Of a stretch of 64,000 nucleotides of DNA, positions 19,283 to 29,657 are shown in pieces. Position 1 is the stretch's first letter, and every line of letters begins with the position of its first letter. Origin of the DNA: Calothrix sp. PCC 6303 (GTDB lineage Bacteria > Cyanobacteriota > Cyanobacteriia > Cyanobacteriales > Nostocaceae); contig NC_019751.1 of assembly GCF_000317435.1 (NCBI RefSeq), forward strand, positions 1,674,001 through 1,738,000, in the 5' to 3' direction. The notes under the pieces are model-generated. The model made no database searches and was not told where the DNA came from. It saw only the letters and a program-made list of their open reading frames with translations. Both the position numbers and the translations under genes were made by a program.

Positions 19283-19385
19283 CGAGTATTTTAGTGTGTT
19301 TCTCTAAATATCAAAACTTTATAGGAATCCGATTTGATTATTGTTGGTGTAGCCTGTGCTTTGCACTTAAAAATTTAAGTATATG

Positions 19386-19460
19386 TAGGGTGTGTTATGG
19401 CTTTAGCCTAGCGCACCAAAATCCAGAAGACGGTGCGCTACACTTCGTGATCACACAACG
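19386..19460. repeat. GTGTGTTA/GGTGCGCTA-type noncoding inverted repeat
   Basis: TAGCGCACC (19409-19417) and GGTGCGCTA (19432-19440) are perfectly inverted. They are embedded in the TAGGGTGTGTTATGGCTTTA context that recurs between genes in many Nostocales. It probably folds as a hairpin in RNA. Confidence 0.6.
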
Positions 19461-19522
19461 CCAGTCACCTTATGTCGGGGAACCCACCAACAGTCCTGAC
19501 TCCCCTACGTGTGTTTCATAAA

Positions 19523-20794
19523 TCAAATATGAGTACTATATTTTTCGATACTAATTTTACTTAAGAAGTCTCCAATTAAATACAGTGAACCACAAAGTAT
19601 TACTAAGTTGTCGGAGACAGAAAAAGCATGATCTAAAGCCGACTCTAAATCTTCTTCTGCTTGGGAAAGTTGGAGTTGTGGAGTGGTTTCTTTAGCAAGT
19701 TGCGCGAGGTAACTGGGTTCCGTGCTGTCGCTATGGGGTACAGGAACTAGAAGTACTCTGTCACCTGGTTTGAGGAGGATTTGGAAGATGTCAGCATGGT
19801 CTTTTTTCGCCATCATTCCCATGACCCAAGTGATACTTTCTTGATTCAGTGTATCTACGTAATCGCGGAAAACTTTCGCTCCACCTGGGTTATGTGTCCC
19901 GTCAATCAGTAATTTTTTATTTTTCCAAGTTGTCCACTGAATTCTTCCCAACCATTTGGTTTTGGCAATACCATCAACAATGGTTGTGATGGTGATTTTG
20001 TCCCATCCCTGCTGCTGAAGTAACTGCAAAGTGGCAATTGCTAAAGCTGAATTTGCCAGTTGAATTTGTCCCGCTAATGGTAAGGGATACTGGAAGGAAT
20101 GGTTTTCTCCCAAGTATTCTGCATATCCATCAGCTAGTTGACGGGAGGGTGATGGGAAGTACAAAGGAGAGCCAAGTTTTTCAGCACGCGATCGCATAAC
20201 TTGTTCAGCCTCTAGTGGTAATTGTCCCACAACTACCGGACGACCTGCTTTAATTATTCCCGCTTTTTCTCCAGCTATCTCAGTAATGGTATCTCCCAAT
20301 AGTTGCCAATGTTCGCGGCTAATTGATGTAATTACTGATATTAAGGGATCGGCAACATTGGTGGCATCAAATCTCCCTCCCAAACCCACTTCCATCACAG
20401 CAATATCAACCTGAGATTGGGCAAAATACAACCAAGCGGCTGCGGTAATGACTTCAAATTGAGTCGGTGATTCTGTTCCTGGAGGTATTGCAGCTTGGAT
20501 TTGGGTAATTAATTCCCCTAGTTTTTCTGAAGATATCTCCTGTTCGTTGATGCAAATGCGCTCGTTCCAATTAACCAAGTGTGGCGAAATATACCTTCCA
20601 ACGCGATAACCTGCTTCTGTGAGGATTGCCGATAAATAAGCGCAAACAGAACCTTTCCCATTGGTACCTCCAACATGGATGAAAGGTACTTGATTTTGAG
20701 GATTATTGAGGTGAGATAGTAGTTTTTGCATCCGTTCTAATTCTAGACGGATACCAAATCGGGCGAAAGGTTGGAGAAGAGTGTCAATATCCAC
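19523..20794 (-). CDS. folC: Bifunctional folylpolyglutamate synthase / dihydrofolate synthase
   Basis: The 423 residues are a full-length FolC, a Mur-ligase-type enzyme that adds glutamate to dihydropteroate and folates. The P-loop GGTNGKGSVCAYL lies near residues 42-54. Other blocks are SPHLVNWNERI, TQFEVITAAAWLYFA, DIAVMEVGLGGRFDATN, TSISREHW.LLG..I..IA.EKAGI and LLIDGTHNPGG. The start is GTG at 20794. Its 5' end is only 20 bp from the stop of the upstream same-strand CCA gene, so the two are probably cotranscribed. Confidence 0.94.
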   Translation of the reverse strand: MDIDTLLQPFARFGIRLELERMQKLLSHLNNPQNQVPFIHVGGTNGKGSVCAYLSAILTEAGYRVGRYISPHLVNWNERICINEQEISSEKLGELITQIQAAIPPGTESPTQFEVITAAAWLYFAQSQVDIAVMEVGLGGRFDATNVADPLISVITSISREHWQLLGDTITEIAGEKAGIIKAGRPVVVGQLPLEAEQVMRSRAEKLGSPLYFPSPSRQLADGYAEYLGENHSFQYPLPLAGQIQLANSALAIATLQLLQQQGWDKITITTIVDGIAKTKWLGRIQWTTWKNKKLLIDGTHNPGGAKVFRDYVDTLNQESITWVMGMMAKKDHADIFQILLKPGDRVLLVPVPHSDSTEPSYLAQLAKETTPQLQLSQAEEDLESALDHAFSVSDNLVILCGSLYLIGDFLSKISIEKYSTHI

Positions 20795-20814
20795 AATCAG
20801 TTATCAGTTAACAG

Positions 20815-22074
20815 TCAATTATTAATTATCTCTCGTGCCAGTTCAATAGCTGCATCTGGTGTCGAAATTCTGCCTTCAACCTGTGCAACAGCTATCTCCG
20901 TAAGTAATTCGCCAATTAATGGTGATGGAGCAATATTTAATGCTAGTATAATTTCCTTCCCATTCAATAGTGGAGTGGGATGGGCAACCAGATCATCAGG
21001 GTTAAGGTAGCGGGCGATTAAGGGTTCAATCTGATCTATGCTGGCATTACTGGCTAAAGAGTAGATTGCGATCGCTAAAAAAATCGCCTCAGCTTCCTGA
21101 AAGAAAAAATACTGTTGTCGTAAACTCATTGGTAAATTTTCTAGTTGCCGAGACAAGCGTAAAGTTGTGGTGACAGCTTTGATTTCGGCACGACTGTAAG
21201 TTAACTGTGACAACTCAATTTCTGCGACTTCTGGTTGTTGATTTACCAAACATGCCAACTTAGCGATACCTAACCAAGTAGTTTTAATTGTATCGCGGAT
21301 ATATTTCCCTAATTCCACCTCCAACTGTTGCCAAGTGGTGGTAACTTGAGTCATCATCAAGTCTACTTTGAGTAAGCGATCTCGAAGAGAACCGCTTCGC
21401 TGTAAGCATTTCTCAACGGTGATACTTTGAAAGAAGCATTTTAACAAACCATCTTCAGCAGCTTGAACAATCCACTTCGTACCCGCAGAATTTGCCAATA
21501 GATAGCTTAACTCAGTTCTCACCCTTTCAGGAGCAACATTCCCCAACAGCGGTGCTAATTCCCGAATAGTTTTTTGAGTACCACTATCAATTTTAAAATC
21601 TAACTGTGCAGCTTGACGATACCCCCGCAGTAACCGTAAAGGATCATCTTGGAGGTTTGCTGCTGATACCATCCGTAAAATCCCAGCTTGAATATCAGCA
21701 TAACCGTGGAGAGGATCAACGATTTTTTGGGTACGAGGATTATAAGCGATCGCATTCACCGTAAAATCCCTTCTGTGTAGATCCGTTTCTAAATCATCAC
21801 CTTCTTGTTGAGCAATATCAACAGTCCCCTCTGCAAAAACCACCCGTGCAATATTCCTTTCCCCATCCAGCAACACAAAACCTGCCTGGTAATGCTGGGC
21901 AATTTTCCGTGCTACCCCCACAGCATCCCCCGGCATAACAAAATCAAGATCTAAATATTCCCGTTTCCTCCCTAAAATTCCATCCCGCACCGCACCCCCA
22001 ACCAAATAAGCAGATTCGGGGAGTAAATCTAAATCAAAAGGATAATTTTCGGGAGATAAAGCAGTGAGATTCAT
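20815..22074 (-). CDS. cca: CCA tRNA nucleotidyltransferase / poly(A) polymerase family
   Basis: The 419 residues belong to class II nucleotidyltransferases that build or repair the tRNA CCA end. Visible motifs are GGAVRDGILGR, the metal-binding DLDFV, the RRDFTVNAIAYN block, and RLLRGYRQAAQLDF, followed by a helical tail. Bacterial genomes may split CCA addition between two such enzymes, so it could be an A-adding, CC-adding or complete enzyme. Sequence alone does not settle this. The start is ATG at 22074. It lies directly upstream of folC. Confidence 0.88.
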   Translation of the reverse strand: MNLTALSPENYPFDLDLLPESAYLVGGAVRDGILGRKREYLDLDFVMPGDAVGVARKIAQHYQAGFVLLDGERNIARVVFAEGTVDIAQQEGDDLETDLHRRDFTVNAIAYNPRTQKIVDPLHGYADIQAGILRMVSAANLQDDPLRLLRGYRQAAQLDFKIDSGTQKTIRELAPLLGNVAPERVRTELSYLLANSAGTKWIVQAAEDGLLKCFFQSITVEKCLQRSGSLRDRLLKVDLMMTQVTTTWQQLEVELGKYIRDTIKTTWLGIAKLACLVNQQPEVAEIELSQLTYSRAEIKAVTTTLRLSRQLENLPMSLRQQYFFFQEAEAIFLAIAIYSLASNASIDQIEPLIARYLNPDDLVAHPTPLLNGKEIILALNIAPSPLIGELLTEIAVAQVEGRISTPDAAIELAREIINN

Positions 22075-22223
22075 GGGGTTGATAGGAGATACAAGTCAAA
22101 ATATAGCGTTTGTGATCTACTTTTGGTAGAGTATGCGATCGCGTACCTTCGCTAAGGTATTCTAGAGTGTAATCAAGTGGACAGAAAATATCGGAAAAGT
22201 TTTGATAGTCAAGATACATTTAT

Positions 22224-22751
22224 ATGACACAGCAGAAACTCAACATTCATAGTCTCAAACAATATTTAAAAAATCGCTCTCCTATAGAATTAATCGAAGA
22301 TATTACTGAACTTTTTAGCAAAATTCAACCAGTAAAAGATTATTATCAAATCAAAGTTTATCCTGAAAATGAAAAAGAGCTTATTGCTAAGTGTAAAAAG
22401 AGTATTGAGCATGAGTTTTTTCCATCTAGAGGCTTGGGTAAAATCAGACTTGCAGCAGCCAAGAAAGCTATCGCCGAATACAAAAAACTTTGTAAAGCAG
22501 ATAGTAATTTGATTGATGCAATGCTGTTTTATGTAGAACAGGGAGTGAAATTTACTGATGCCTATGGAGAGATAAATGAGTCTTTTTATATGAGCATGGA
22601 AGGAATGTACGAAAAGGCTGTAATAATTATTATCAAAGCTGGATTAGAAGATGAATTTCGGGAACGTTGTCGAAAAATCATGTTAGACACATCAGACATG
22701 GGATGCGGATTTCATGATACTTTATGCGAAATCTACGAAGAAAATTTTTGA
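22224..22751 (+). CDS. DUF6155-like protein of unknown function
   Basis: The 175 residues are soluble and mostly helical. The pattern (NIHSLKQYLKNRSPIELIEDI, FFPSRGLGKIRLAAAKKAI, MLFYVEQGVKFT and CGFHDTLCEIYEENF) resembles small bacterial proteins catalogued as DUF6155. There is no known activity. It is divergent from cca, with 149 bp between the starts. Confidence 0.7.
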   Translation: MTQQKLNIHSLKQYLKNRSPIELIEDITELFSKIQPVKDYYQIKVYPENEKELIAKCKKSIEHEFFPSRGLGKIRLAAAKKAIAEYKKLCKADSNLIDAMLFYVEQGVKFTDAYGEINESFYMSMEGMYEKAVIIIIKAGLEDEFRERCRKIMLDTSDMGCGFHDTLCEIYEENF

Positions 22752-22937
22752 TAATTGGATAAGATAAATATTTGAATCGATGAGTGATTAGCAAAGCTAA
22801 GGTGAGTTATGAAATTAGTAATCATTTCCGTTGCCTGAATCCTCTGCCCAAAAAATTCATAAAAATCAACCCAAAGAGCGTTTAACAAACCCCAAAATTA
22901 AGCTAGATTAATAATAAAGGTTCATGGAGATGATTCT

Positions 22938-23186
22938 ATGTGCGTTTGTATCAACTGCCACTATGTAGACCGCTGCGTCACCTACAACGCAGTCGAAACA
23001 CAGCATCAACAACCCCATCTCAGCGAAACACCAGACTTTGAACCCAACGAACCCTCCATCAACGTCAACATCCGTACTAACCAAGACACCATCGAAATGG
23101 AATGGGATGTAGTGGGTTGCCTCAGCTTCAAACAAGAAACTGGAAAATGGGCAAAACTGCGTCCAGGAGAACTAGTCCCCACTTAA
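22938..23186 (+). CDS. ycf34: Ycf34-family Fe-S protein
   Basis: The 82 residues start MCVCINCHYVDRC, giving the clustered cysteines that define Ycf34. A second conserved segment has MEWDVVGCLSFKQETGKWAKLRPGE. Ycf34 of Synechocystis binds an Fe-S cluster and affects photosynthetic electron flow (established for that homologue). It is encoded in some red algal plastids. The gene is monocistronic. Confidence 0.9.
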   Translation: MCVCINCHYVDRCVTYNAVETQHQQPHLSETPDFEPNEPSINVNIRTNQDTIEMEWDVVGCLSFKQETGKWAKLRPGELVPT

Positions 23187-23193
23187 GAGGCAA

Positions 23194-23220
23194 GGGGGCA
23201 GGGAGCAGGGAGCAGGGGGA
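23194..23220. repeat. GGGAGCA short tandem repeat
   Basis: The heptamer GGGAGCA is repeated about three times (GGGGGCAGGGAGCAGGGAGC). It is a class of short tandem repeat common in Nostocales spacers. Confidence 0.65.
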
Positions 23221-23316
23221 AAAGAATTGATAGACTATTAGTAAACTCCCTCTCTTCCACTCTGCGTTAAAACTCTTTTATTCTGTCTTTTTCTCAGCCT
23301 CCCCCAAAAGCGCGAA

Positions 23317-24543
23317 CTAACAAGTCAGCGAAGCTATCGCATTCTCCAACGCAATCGCCACATGAGTCCAATGCGTCCCCCCCTGACAGTAAACCACATA
23401 AGGCTCCCGCAGAGGACCATCAGCCGAAAACTCCAAAGTACTCCCCTCAATAAACGTTCCCCCAGCCATCACCACTTGACTCTCATACCCCGGCATTTGA
23501 TCAGGAACCGGGTCTAAATAGGAACCAATGGGAGAACTCTGTTGAATCGCCTTACAAAAAGCAATTAATTTCTCAGCCGAACCCAACTTAATCGCTTGAA
23601 TCACATCTCGACGTGGTACCAAAGGTGGCGGATTCACCGGATATCCCAGCTTGTCAAAAACATAACCAGTCAAGTGTGTTCCCTTCATCGCCTCCCCCAC
23701 CATTTGCGGAGCCAGGAATAAACCCTGAAATAGCAACCTTAACTGGTCGAACGTCGCCCCCCCTTCACTCCCAATTCCCGGAGCCGTCAACCGACAGCAA
23801 GCCATCTCCACCAAATCTTTTCGCCCTGCCACATAGCCCCCAGCCGTCACAATCGTTCCCCCAGGATTCTTAATCAACGAACCCGCCATAATATCCGCCC
23901 CTACATGCGTAGGTTCACGGGTTTCAATAAATTCGCCGTAGCAATTATCAACAAAACAAACAGTATTGGGATTTTGCTTCTTGACTAAATTAATAATTTC
24001 TTCAATTTCTGCCACCGACAAACTTGAACGCCAGGAATACCCACAAGAACGTTGGATTAATACCAGTTTGGTATTTTTCCTAACCGCATGGCTGAGATTT
24101 TCCCAGTCAATATTTCCTTCCTCAGTCAACTCCAATTGTCTGTAACTTATGCCAAACTCTATAAGGGAGCCTTGTCCTTCACCCCTTAGACCGATAACTT
24201 CTTCCAGGGTGTCATAGGGTGCCCCAACAACTGCTAACATCTCATCACCAGGACGGAGGATACCATACAAAGCACAAGCGATCGCATGAGTCCCAGAAAC
24301 AAATTGTACGCGTACAGCTGCGGATTCCGCCCCCATTGCCTCAGCAAAAACTTGATCCAAGGTTTCGCGTCCTAAATCATCATGTCCGTATCCGCTCACC
24401 CCTGCAAAATGGTGCGCGCCAACGCGATAATGACGAAAGGCATTTAAAACTCTTTGAAGATTTTGCTTGACCTGAGCGTCAATTCCAGAAAAAATCTGTA
24501 ACAGTGCTTGTTCTGCATCTTGCAGTTGCTTCAAGCTATCCAT
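23317..24543 (-). CDS. Methionine gamma-lyase-family PLP enzyme (aluminium-resistance-like)
   Basis: The 408 residues match the PLP-dependent family annotated as methionine gamma-lyase family or aluminium resistance protein. Visible landmarks are VSGYGHDDLGRETLDQVFAEAMGAE, RVQFVSGTHAIACALYG, VCFVDNCYGEF and the PLP-lysine segment GSLIKNPGGTIV. Such proteins are cystathionine gamma-synthase-like in fold, and the real substrate is not established. It is divergent from desC with a 116-bp gap. It could equally be a carbon-sulfur lyase with another substrate. Confidence 0.88.
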   Translation of the reverse strand: MDSLKQLQDAEQALLQIFSGIDAQVKQNLQRVLNAFRHYRVGAHHFAGVSGYGHDDLGRETLDQVFAEAMGAESAAVRVQFVSGTHAIACALYGILRPGDEMLAVVGAPYDTLEEVIGLRGEGQGSLIEFGISYRQLELTEEGNIDWENLSHAVRKNTKLVLIQRSCGYSWRSSLSVAEIEEIINLVKKQNPNTVCFVDNCYGEFIETREPTHVGADIMAGSLIKNPGGTIVTAGGYVAGRKDLVEMACCRLTAPGIGSEGGATFDQLRLLFQGLFLAPQMVGEAMKGTHLTGYVFDKLGYPVNPPPLVPRRDVIQAIKLGSAEKLIAFCKAIQQSSPIGSYLDPVPDQMPGYESQVVMAGGTFIEGSTLEFSADGPLREPYVVYCQGGTHWTHVAIALENAIASLTC

Positions 24544-24659
24544 CTATTCCCTCGTTTACAAAAAAAATGCGAATTCATTAGGTCAGCATCCCATGTTTGG
24601 CAGTGGATTCGTTAGAGGCTAAATGATTTCGACAAAATAAATCTCATTCAGGTTATTGC

Positions 24660-25490
24660 ATGACAACTGCGACAACACCCGCAAAACCAACTAGAAATTG
24701 GTTTCATATCGGGTTCTTCGGACCATTACATCTTGGAGCATTACTTGCCCTATTTCCCGCATTTTTTAGCTGGAAAGCCGTAGGTGCTGCCCTACTGCTT
24801 TATTGGATTACTGGTGGTCTAGGGATTACCCTCGGATTTCACCGTCTCATTACCCATCGGAGTTTTCAAACTCCCAAATGGCTAGAATATTTTCTCGCTA
24901 CTTGTGGTACCTTAGCCTGCCAAGGTGGACCAATTGATTGGGTTGGTTTACATCGTATCCACCACCTACACTCTGACCAAGAACAAGACCCACATGATTC
25001 TAACCGTGGTTTTTGGTGGAGTCACTTTGGTTGGATGCTGCACCAATCACCAGCTTTTGCTGAAGTCCCTCGTTATACCAAAGATATTTACGACGACCCA
25101 TATTACAAGTTTTTGCAAAAAAATATGGTTTTGCTGCAAGTTGCTTTAGGTGCAGCTTTACTCCTATTTGGTGGCTGGTCATGCGTCGTTTGGGGTATTT
25201 TTGTTCGTTTAGTTTTCGTTTGGCATTGTACCTGGTTTGTCAACAGCGCTACTCATAAATTTGGTTACAAAACTTACGATTCTAAGGATCATTCCACCAA
25301 TTGTTGGTGGGTAGCTTTACTAACTTACGGTGAAGGTTGGCACAATAATCACCATGCTTTCCAATATTCAGCGCGTCATGGCATGAAATGGTGGGAAATT
25401 GATCTGACATGGATGACAATTCAACTGTTGCAACTAGTAGGTTTAGCAACAAATGTCAAGCTGCCAGACAAAAAAAGCATAACCGTATAA
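24660..25490 (+). CDS. desC: Acyl-lipid delta-9 desaturase
   Basis: This 276-residue membrane di-iron desaturase introduces the first double bond in C18 (or C16) chains. Its His boxes are HRLITHR, HRIHHLHSD and HNNHHAF, in the order expected for delta-9 enzymes. Hydrophobic hairpins sit between boxes. The end of the first hairpin is at GGLGITLGFHR. It opens a four-gene same-strand cluster, desC-desA-desD-desB, with gaps of 174, 229 and 433 bp. These gaps leave room for separate promoters, so a single operon is not implied. Confidence 0.93.
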   Translation: MTTATTPAKPTRNWFHIGFFGPLHLGALLALFPAFFSWKAVGAALLLYWITGGLGITLGFHRLITHRSFQTPKWLEYFLATCGTLACQGGPIDWVGLHRIHHLHSDQEQDPHDSNRGFWWSHFGWMLHQSPAFAEVPRYTKDIYDDPYYKFLQKNMVLLQVALGAALLLFGGWSCVVWGIFVRLVFVWHCTWFVNSATHKFGYKTYDSKDHSTNCWWVALLTYGEGWHNNHHAFQYSARHGMKWWEIDLTWMTIQLLQLVGLATNVKLPDKKSITV

Positions 25491-25664
25491 ATGTTATTTG
25501 CCATTTCACTATTTGAGTAAATATCAGTTTAAATGTGGAATGGTATCTCAATGTTGATATAATGCGGATACGTTAATGTTTGTTACGAAACTTTACAGAA
25601 ACTCACCAAATGTTTTATTAAATTTTGGTGACTTGGTTACGGGGAGTGTTTTTTTCATATATTC

Positions 25665-26744
25665 ATGACGACATCAATAGTAAAGAGCAGTAAATTAGGT
25701 GGAGACGATGCTAGTCGTTACTCCACAACCTTGAACGACTCAGGTTTGAAACTCAAGCATATTATCAAATCACTGCCAAAGGAGTGTTTTGAGAGAAATA
25801 GCACCAAAGCCTGGACAATACTCGCGGTTAATATCTTAATGGTGGCATTGGGATATCTGAGCTTAGTTTTTTCACCCTGGTATCTTTTACCTCTTGCCTG
25901 GATCTTCACAGGTACGGCTTTAACAGGTTTTTTTGTGGTGGGACATGATTGCGGACATCGCTCATTTTCCAAGCGTCAGTGGGTCAATGATTTGGTGGGT
26001 CACGCAGTGTTTGCACCGTTAATTTACCCATTTCATGCTTGGCGAGTTGGTCACAATTATCACCATAAGCATACAAATAAACTTGACTATGATAACGCTT
26101 GGCACCCAATTCGCCCAGAAATGTTTGAAAATAGTAGTAAAACATGGCAAGTGGTTTTGAAAACCTTTCTGACCAATAAAATTTGGTGGGTTGGTTCAGT
26201 AGGTCATTGGGCATTAATCCATTTTGATCCGAATAATTTTTTAGAAAAAGATCGTCCAAAAATCAAACAGTCAATTACAGTAGTGGCAATTTTTGCCGCG
26301 ATTGTTTTCCCGACTTTAATTATCACAACTGGGATTTGGGGATTTGTGAAATTCTGGTTGTTACCCTGGTTAGTGTACCATTTTTGGATGAGTACATTTA
26401 CTTATGTTCACCACACAGCACCAGACGTTCCCTTTAAAAAAGCTAATAAATGGGATGAAGCGATCGCGCAATTGTCTGGTACCATTCACTGTAATTATCC
26501 AGGTTGGGTAGAATTTCTTTGCCATGATATCAATGTTCATGTTCCCCACCACATATCTACAGCAATCCCTTCCTACAATCTGCGATTAGCCTACAGCAGC
26601 ATTAAAGAAAATTGGTCGCAATACCTGCATGATGAATCAAACTTCTCGTGGTCTTTAATGAAGCAGCTAACAGATGAATGTCAGTTATACAAAGAAGATA
26701 GCGGTTATCTGACCTTTAAAGAATACGAAGCTAGCAAGCAGTAG
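25665..26744 (+). CDS. desA: Acyl-lipid delta-12 desaturase
   Basis: The 359 residues match cyanobacterial DesA, which converts 18:1 to 18:2 in membrane lipids. His boxes are HDCGH (in [16 protein letters not shown]), HNYHHKHTN and HVPHH. The sequence [15 protein letters not shown] at residues 31-45 is the DesA-type N-terminal block. Four hydrophobic segments surround the boxes. The second box HNYHH has one Tyr where homologues often have His, but all metal ligands are kept. It follows desC by 174 bp. Confidence 0.92.
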   Translation: MTTSIVKSSKLGGDDASRYSTTLNDSGLKLKHIIKSLPKECFERNSTKAWTILAVNILMVALGYLSLVFSPWYLLPLAWIFTGTALTGFFVVGHDCGHRSFSKRQWVNDLVGHAVFAPLIYPFHAWRVGHNYHHKHTNKLDYDNAWHPIRPEMFENSSKTWQVVLKTFLTNKIWWVGSVGHWALIHFDPNNFLEKDRPKIKQSITVVAIFAAIVFPTLIITTGIWGFVKFWLLPWLVYHFWMSTFTYVHHTAPDVPFKKANKWDEAIAQLSGTIHCNYPGWVEFLCHDINVHVPHHISTAIPSYNLRLAYSSIKENWSQYLHDESNFSWSLMKQLTDECQLYKEDSGYLTFKEYEASKQ

Positions 26745-26973
26745 CGATCGCAGTTTTGTTATTTGGGTTAGGATAGCTTAACCCAACAATACTTTCAAAA
26801 TTATAAATAGCTTCTCAATTACTGTAGCTTGGGATTTCACAACGTTGCAACAGTTATTTTAGTTAATCTTCTATGTAACTGTAACCCAGGAAAGATTTCT
26901 AGTGTTTTCATTTCCACCTGAATGGTAATGGATTCCAAATTCTTATGAACAACTTACCAAATTATTTAGCTTC

Positions 26974-28092
26974 ATGACACAAACCCCAACAAAAGTCACC
27001 TTTGGTAAAAGTATTGGTTTCAAAAAGCGACTCAACCAGCGAGTTGACGCATATTTCCAAGAGAATAACCTTGCCAAACGTGATAATCCGGCAATGTATT
27101 TAAAAACAGCAGTTATTCTTGGATGGGTAATTTCTAGCTGGACTTTTACTGTTTTTGGTCCATCAATATTATGGATGAAAATTATCGGCTGTATCTCACT
27201 CGGTGCAGGAATCGCAGGAATTGGTTTTAGTGTTGGACATGATGCTAACCATGGAGGTTACTCCAATCGCACATCAGTAAATCGTGCCATCGGTTTAATT
27301 TATGATGTTATTGGTTTATCTAGTTATTTGTGGAGATTTCGTCATAACTATCTTCACCACACCTATACAAATATTTTAGACCATGATGTGGAAATCCATG
27401 GAGATGGATTAGTTCGTATGAGTCCATATATGGAACATAAGTGGTATCACAAATTTCAACATTTGTTCATGCCTGTTGTATATCTAATTATTCCCTTTTA
27501 CTGGTCTATTGCTGATGTTCATATAATCCTGTTTAAGCGGAGATATCATGAACATATCGTACCAGTCAAAACTAAAGACATCTTAGTCCTGTTAGCAGGA
27601 AAATTAGCTTGGCTAGGTATTTTCCTAGGTATTCCTATTGCAGTTGGTTATTCACCAATTACAGCCTTCATTGGATTTACAATTACAAATATGACCTATG
27701 GCTTTTTAATTTGTAATGTTTTCATGATGGCTCACGTTATGGAACCAGCAGAATATATAGAAATAGATCCAATCTCAAAGTCTGTAGATGATGAATGGGC
27801 AATCTCTCAAGTTAAAACAACAGTCGATTTTGCACCAAAAAATGCCTTTCTCAACTGGTATTTAGGCGGCTTGAATTATCAAGTAATTCACCATTTATTT
27901 CCCCACATCTGCCATATTCACTATCCTAAAATTGCTCCAATTGTAGATGAAGTTTGTACAGAGTTTGGAATCAAATATAATTTTTATCCAACCATAGGGG
28001 AAGCCCTGTATGAGAACTACCATCTTTTGAAAGTCTTGGGTTCAACTCCTGAGATAACTTTGAATCAAAAACAGGAAGTTTTCAGTGTTTAG
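26974..28092 (+). CDS. desD: Acyl-lipid delta-6 desaturase (front-end type)
   Basis: The 372 residues match cyanobacterial DesD. Box 1 is HDANHGGYS, box 2 is HNYLHHTYTN, and the third is QVIHHLFPHICH, where Gln replaces the first His as in front-end desaturases. No cytochrome b5 domain is fused, as in Synechocystis and Arthrospira DesD. It makes 18:3 delta-6 from 18:2 (gamma-linolenic) and 18:4 from 18:3. Its placement between desA and desB is what sets this cluster apart from desC-desA-desB arrangements. Confidence 0.92.
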   Translation: MTQTPTKVTFGKSIGFKKRLNQRVDAYFQENNLAKRDNPAMYLKTAVILGWVISSWTFTVFGPSILWMKIIGCISLGAGIAGIGFSVGHDANHGGYSNRTSVNRAIGLIYDVIGLSSYLWRFRHNYLHHTYTNILDHDVEIHGDGLVRMSPYMEHKWYHKFQHLFMPVVYLIIPFYWSIADVHIILFKRRYHEHIVPVKTKDILVLLAGKLAWLGIFLGIPIAVGYSPITAFIGFTITNMTYGFLICNVFMMAHVMEPAEYIEIDPISKSVDDEWAISQVKTTVDFAPKNAFLNWYLGGLNYQVIHHLFPHICHIHYPKIAPIVDEVCTEFGIKYNFYPTIGEALYENYHLLKVLGSTPEITLNQKQEVFSV

Positions 28093-28525
28093 GTAATAGG
28101 TAATTTTAGTCTCAGGTAAAATGAATCTAAACCATTGATTTGTAATTTTACCTGCCTAATGTTACAAAGACTAAAGGTAAATTAATCTCCCATGATAATT
28201 TTCTGAAAGTAAACCTACACCTATTATCTAATTTTATGCTAATAGGTAATGTCGTGAAAATCATACTTATTGGACTAGTACAAGATAGCAGAAATAAATC
28301 TAGGATTTCATGATGCTAAAAAGCTTGTGTAATCCTCTTTTTCATCTTCTGCCTTAATGTATTGATTTTTCTGGTAATATGAAAATCGTTAGTATGCAAG
28401 TAAATGCAAAAAAAATGAGTCGTTTATTTGAATTATTTGCCAGCTACCATTGTCGATATTGATTTCCCTTTCATTATTATTTTGGACTGCCAAAATACAT
28501 TGATTCTAAAAAACATCTGAATAAA
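28093..28525. other. Long leader between desD and desB
   Basis: This 433-bp AT-rich region is the largest gap in the cluster. It has no coding frame and no clear terminator. Cyanobacterial desB is known to be cold-induced, so this leader is a plausible place for such control. I see no defined element. Confidence 0.35.
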
Positions 28526-29608
28526 GTGAACTCGAATACAATTAGTTTCAACAACCATCAAAACACTGCATCACCTGATGAAGTTACAACACTACCCTTC
28601 AGCTTAGGAGATTTGAAAGCAGCAATCCCCCCAGAATGTTTTCAACCAAGTGTTGTGAAATCACTATTTTACTTCTTTCGTGACATTGCAATTATTGCAT
28701 CACTATATGCAGTTGCCCATCACTTTGATTCTTGGTTATTCTTCCCAATATTTTGGGTAATGCAAGGAACAATGTTTTGGGCTTTATTTGTAGTTGGACA
28801 TGATTGCGGACACCAATCGTTTTCCAAATATAAATGGCTAAATGATTTGGTTGGACATTTATCCCACAGTCCAATTCTTGTACCTTATCACGGTTGGCGG
28901 ATTAGCCACCGCACACACCACAAAAATACAGCCAGTTTGGAGAACGATGAAAGTTGGTATCCTGTAAGTGAATCAGAATATAGAAAGATGCCCTTAGAAC
29001 AAAAAATAGGTCGTCACTATCTATTCTTGTTAGCTTATCCTGTATACTTGTTCAAACGTTCTCCAGGAAAAGAAGGGTCTCATTTTAATCCCAATAGTCC
29101 CCTATTTAAGCCATCAGAAAAGTGGGATGTTATTACCAGTGCAGTTTGCTGGTGGGCAATGGCAGCTTTCTTGGCTTTTGGAACCTATGAATGGGGTTTG
29201 ATGTGGTTTGTTAAATACTATTTGGGTCCATATTTGGTATTTGTTGTTTGGTTAGACTTAGTAACATTTCTACATCACACTGAACCTGGTATCCCTTGGT
29301 ATCGTGGGGATGAATGGACTTTTCTTAAAGGTGCAATTTCCACAATTGACCGGGATTATGGTTTGATTAACCATATTCATCATGATATCGGTACTCACGT
29401 TGCCCACCATATTTTCCTAAATATTCCTCACTACAACTTACTCAAAGCAACCGCAGCAATTAAACCTGTGATGGGTGAATACTTCCGGAAGTCTGATGAA
29501 CCAATTTGGAAATCCCTTTGGCGTTCAGCGATAGAATGTCATTATGTCCCTGATGAAGGCAAAGTTGTCTCCTATACATATGATGCTAAAGTGAAAGAAA
29601 TTAAATAA
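28526..29608 (+). CDS. desB: Acyl-lipid omega-3 (delta-15) desaturase
   Basis: The 360 residues match DesB, which adds the omega-3 double bond. Boxes are HDCGH ([14 protein letters not shown]), HRTHHKNT and HVAHHIF. The block DLKAAIPPECFQPSVVKS and the segment FHLHHTEPGIPWYRG-like (FLHHTEPGIPWYRG) are diagnostic. The start is GTG at 28526, since no ATG lies in frame near the conserved N-terminus. A perfect terminator sits 50 bp after the stop. Confidence 0.93.
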   Translation: MNSNTISFNNHQNTASPDEVTTLPFSLGDLKAAIPPECFQPSVVKSLFYFFRDIAIIASLYAVAHHFDSWLFFPIFWVMQGTMFWALFVVGHDCGHQSFSKYKWLNDLVGHLSHSPILVPYHGWRISHRTHHKNTASLENDESWYPVSESEYRKMPLEQKIGRHYLFLLAYPVYLFKRSPGKEGSHFNPNSPLFKPSEKWDVITSAVCWWAMAAFLAFGTYEWGLMWFVKYYLGPYLVFVVWLDLVTFLHHTEPGIPWYRGDEWTFLKGAISTIDRDYGLINHIHHDIGTHVAHHIFLNIPHYNLLKATAAIKPVMGEYFRKSDEPIWKSLWRSAIECHYVPDEGKVVSYTYDAKVKEIK

Positions 29609-29657
29609 CCGTTCGCTTTGATTGTTTATATAGTCCCGAAAGTGACATAATAATTAT

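Noticed and set aside
19294-19521. 75-codon frame after the Uma2 gene at 18695
   Set aside because: It runs through a known type of noncoding inverted repeat (TAGCGCACC/GGTGCGCTA) and shows no protein family.
23194-23220. Short G-rich tandem repeat considered as a CRISPR or VNTR-type array
   Set aside because: Units are only seven bases with no spacers. No direct repeats of 24-40 bases with regular spacers were seen anywhere in the window.
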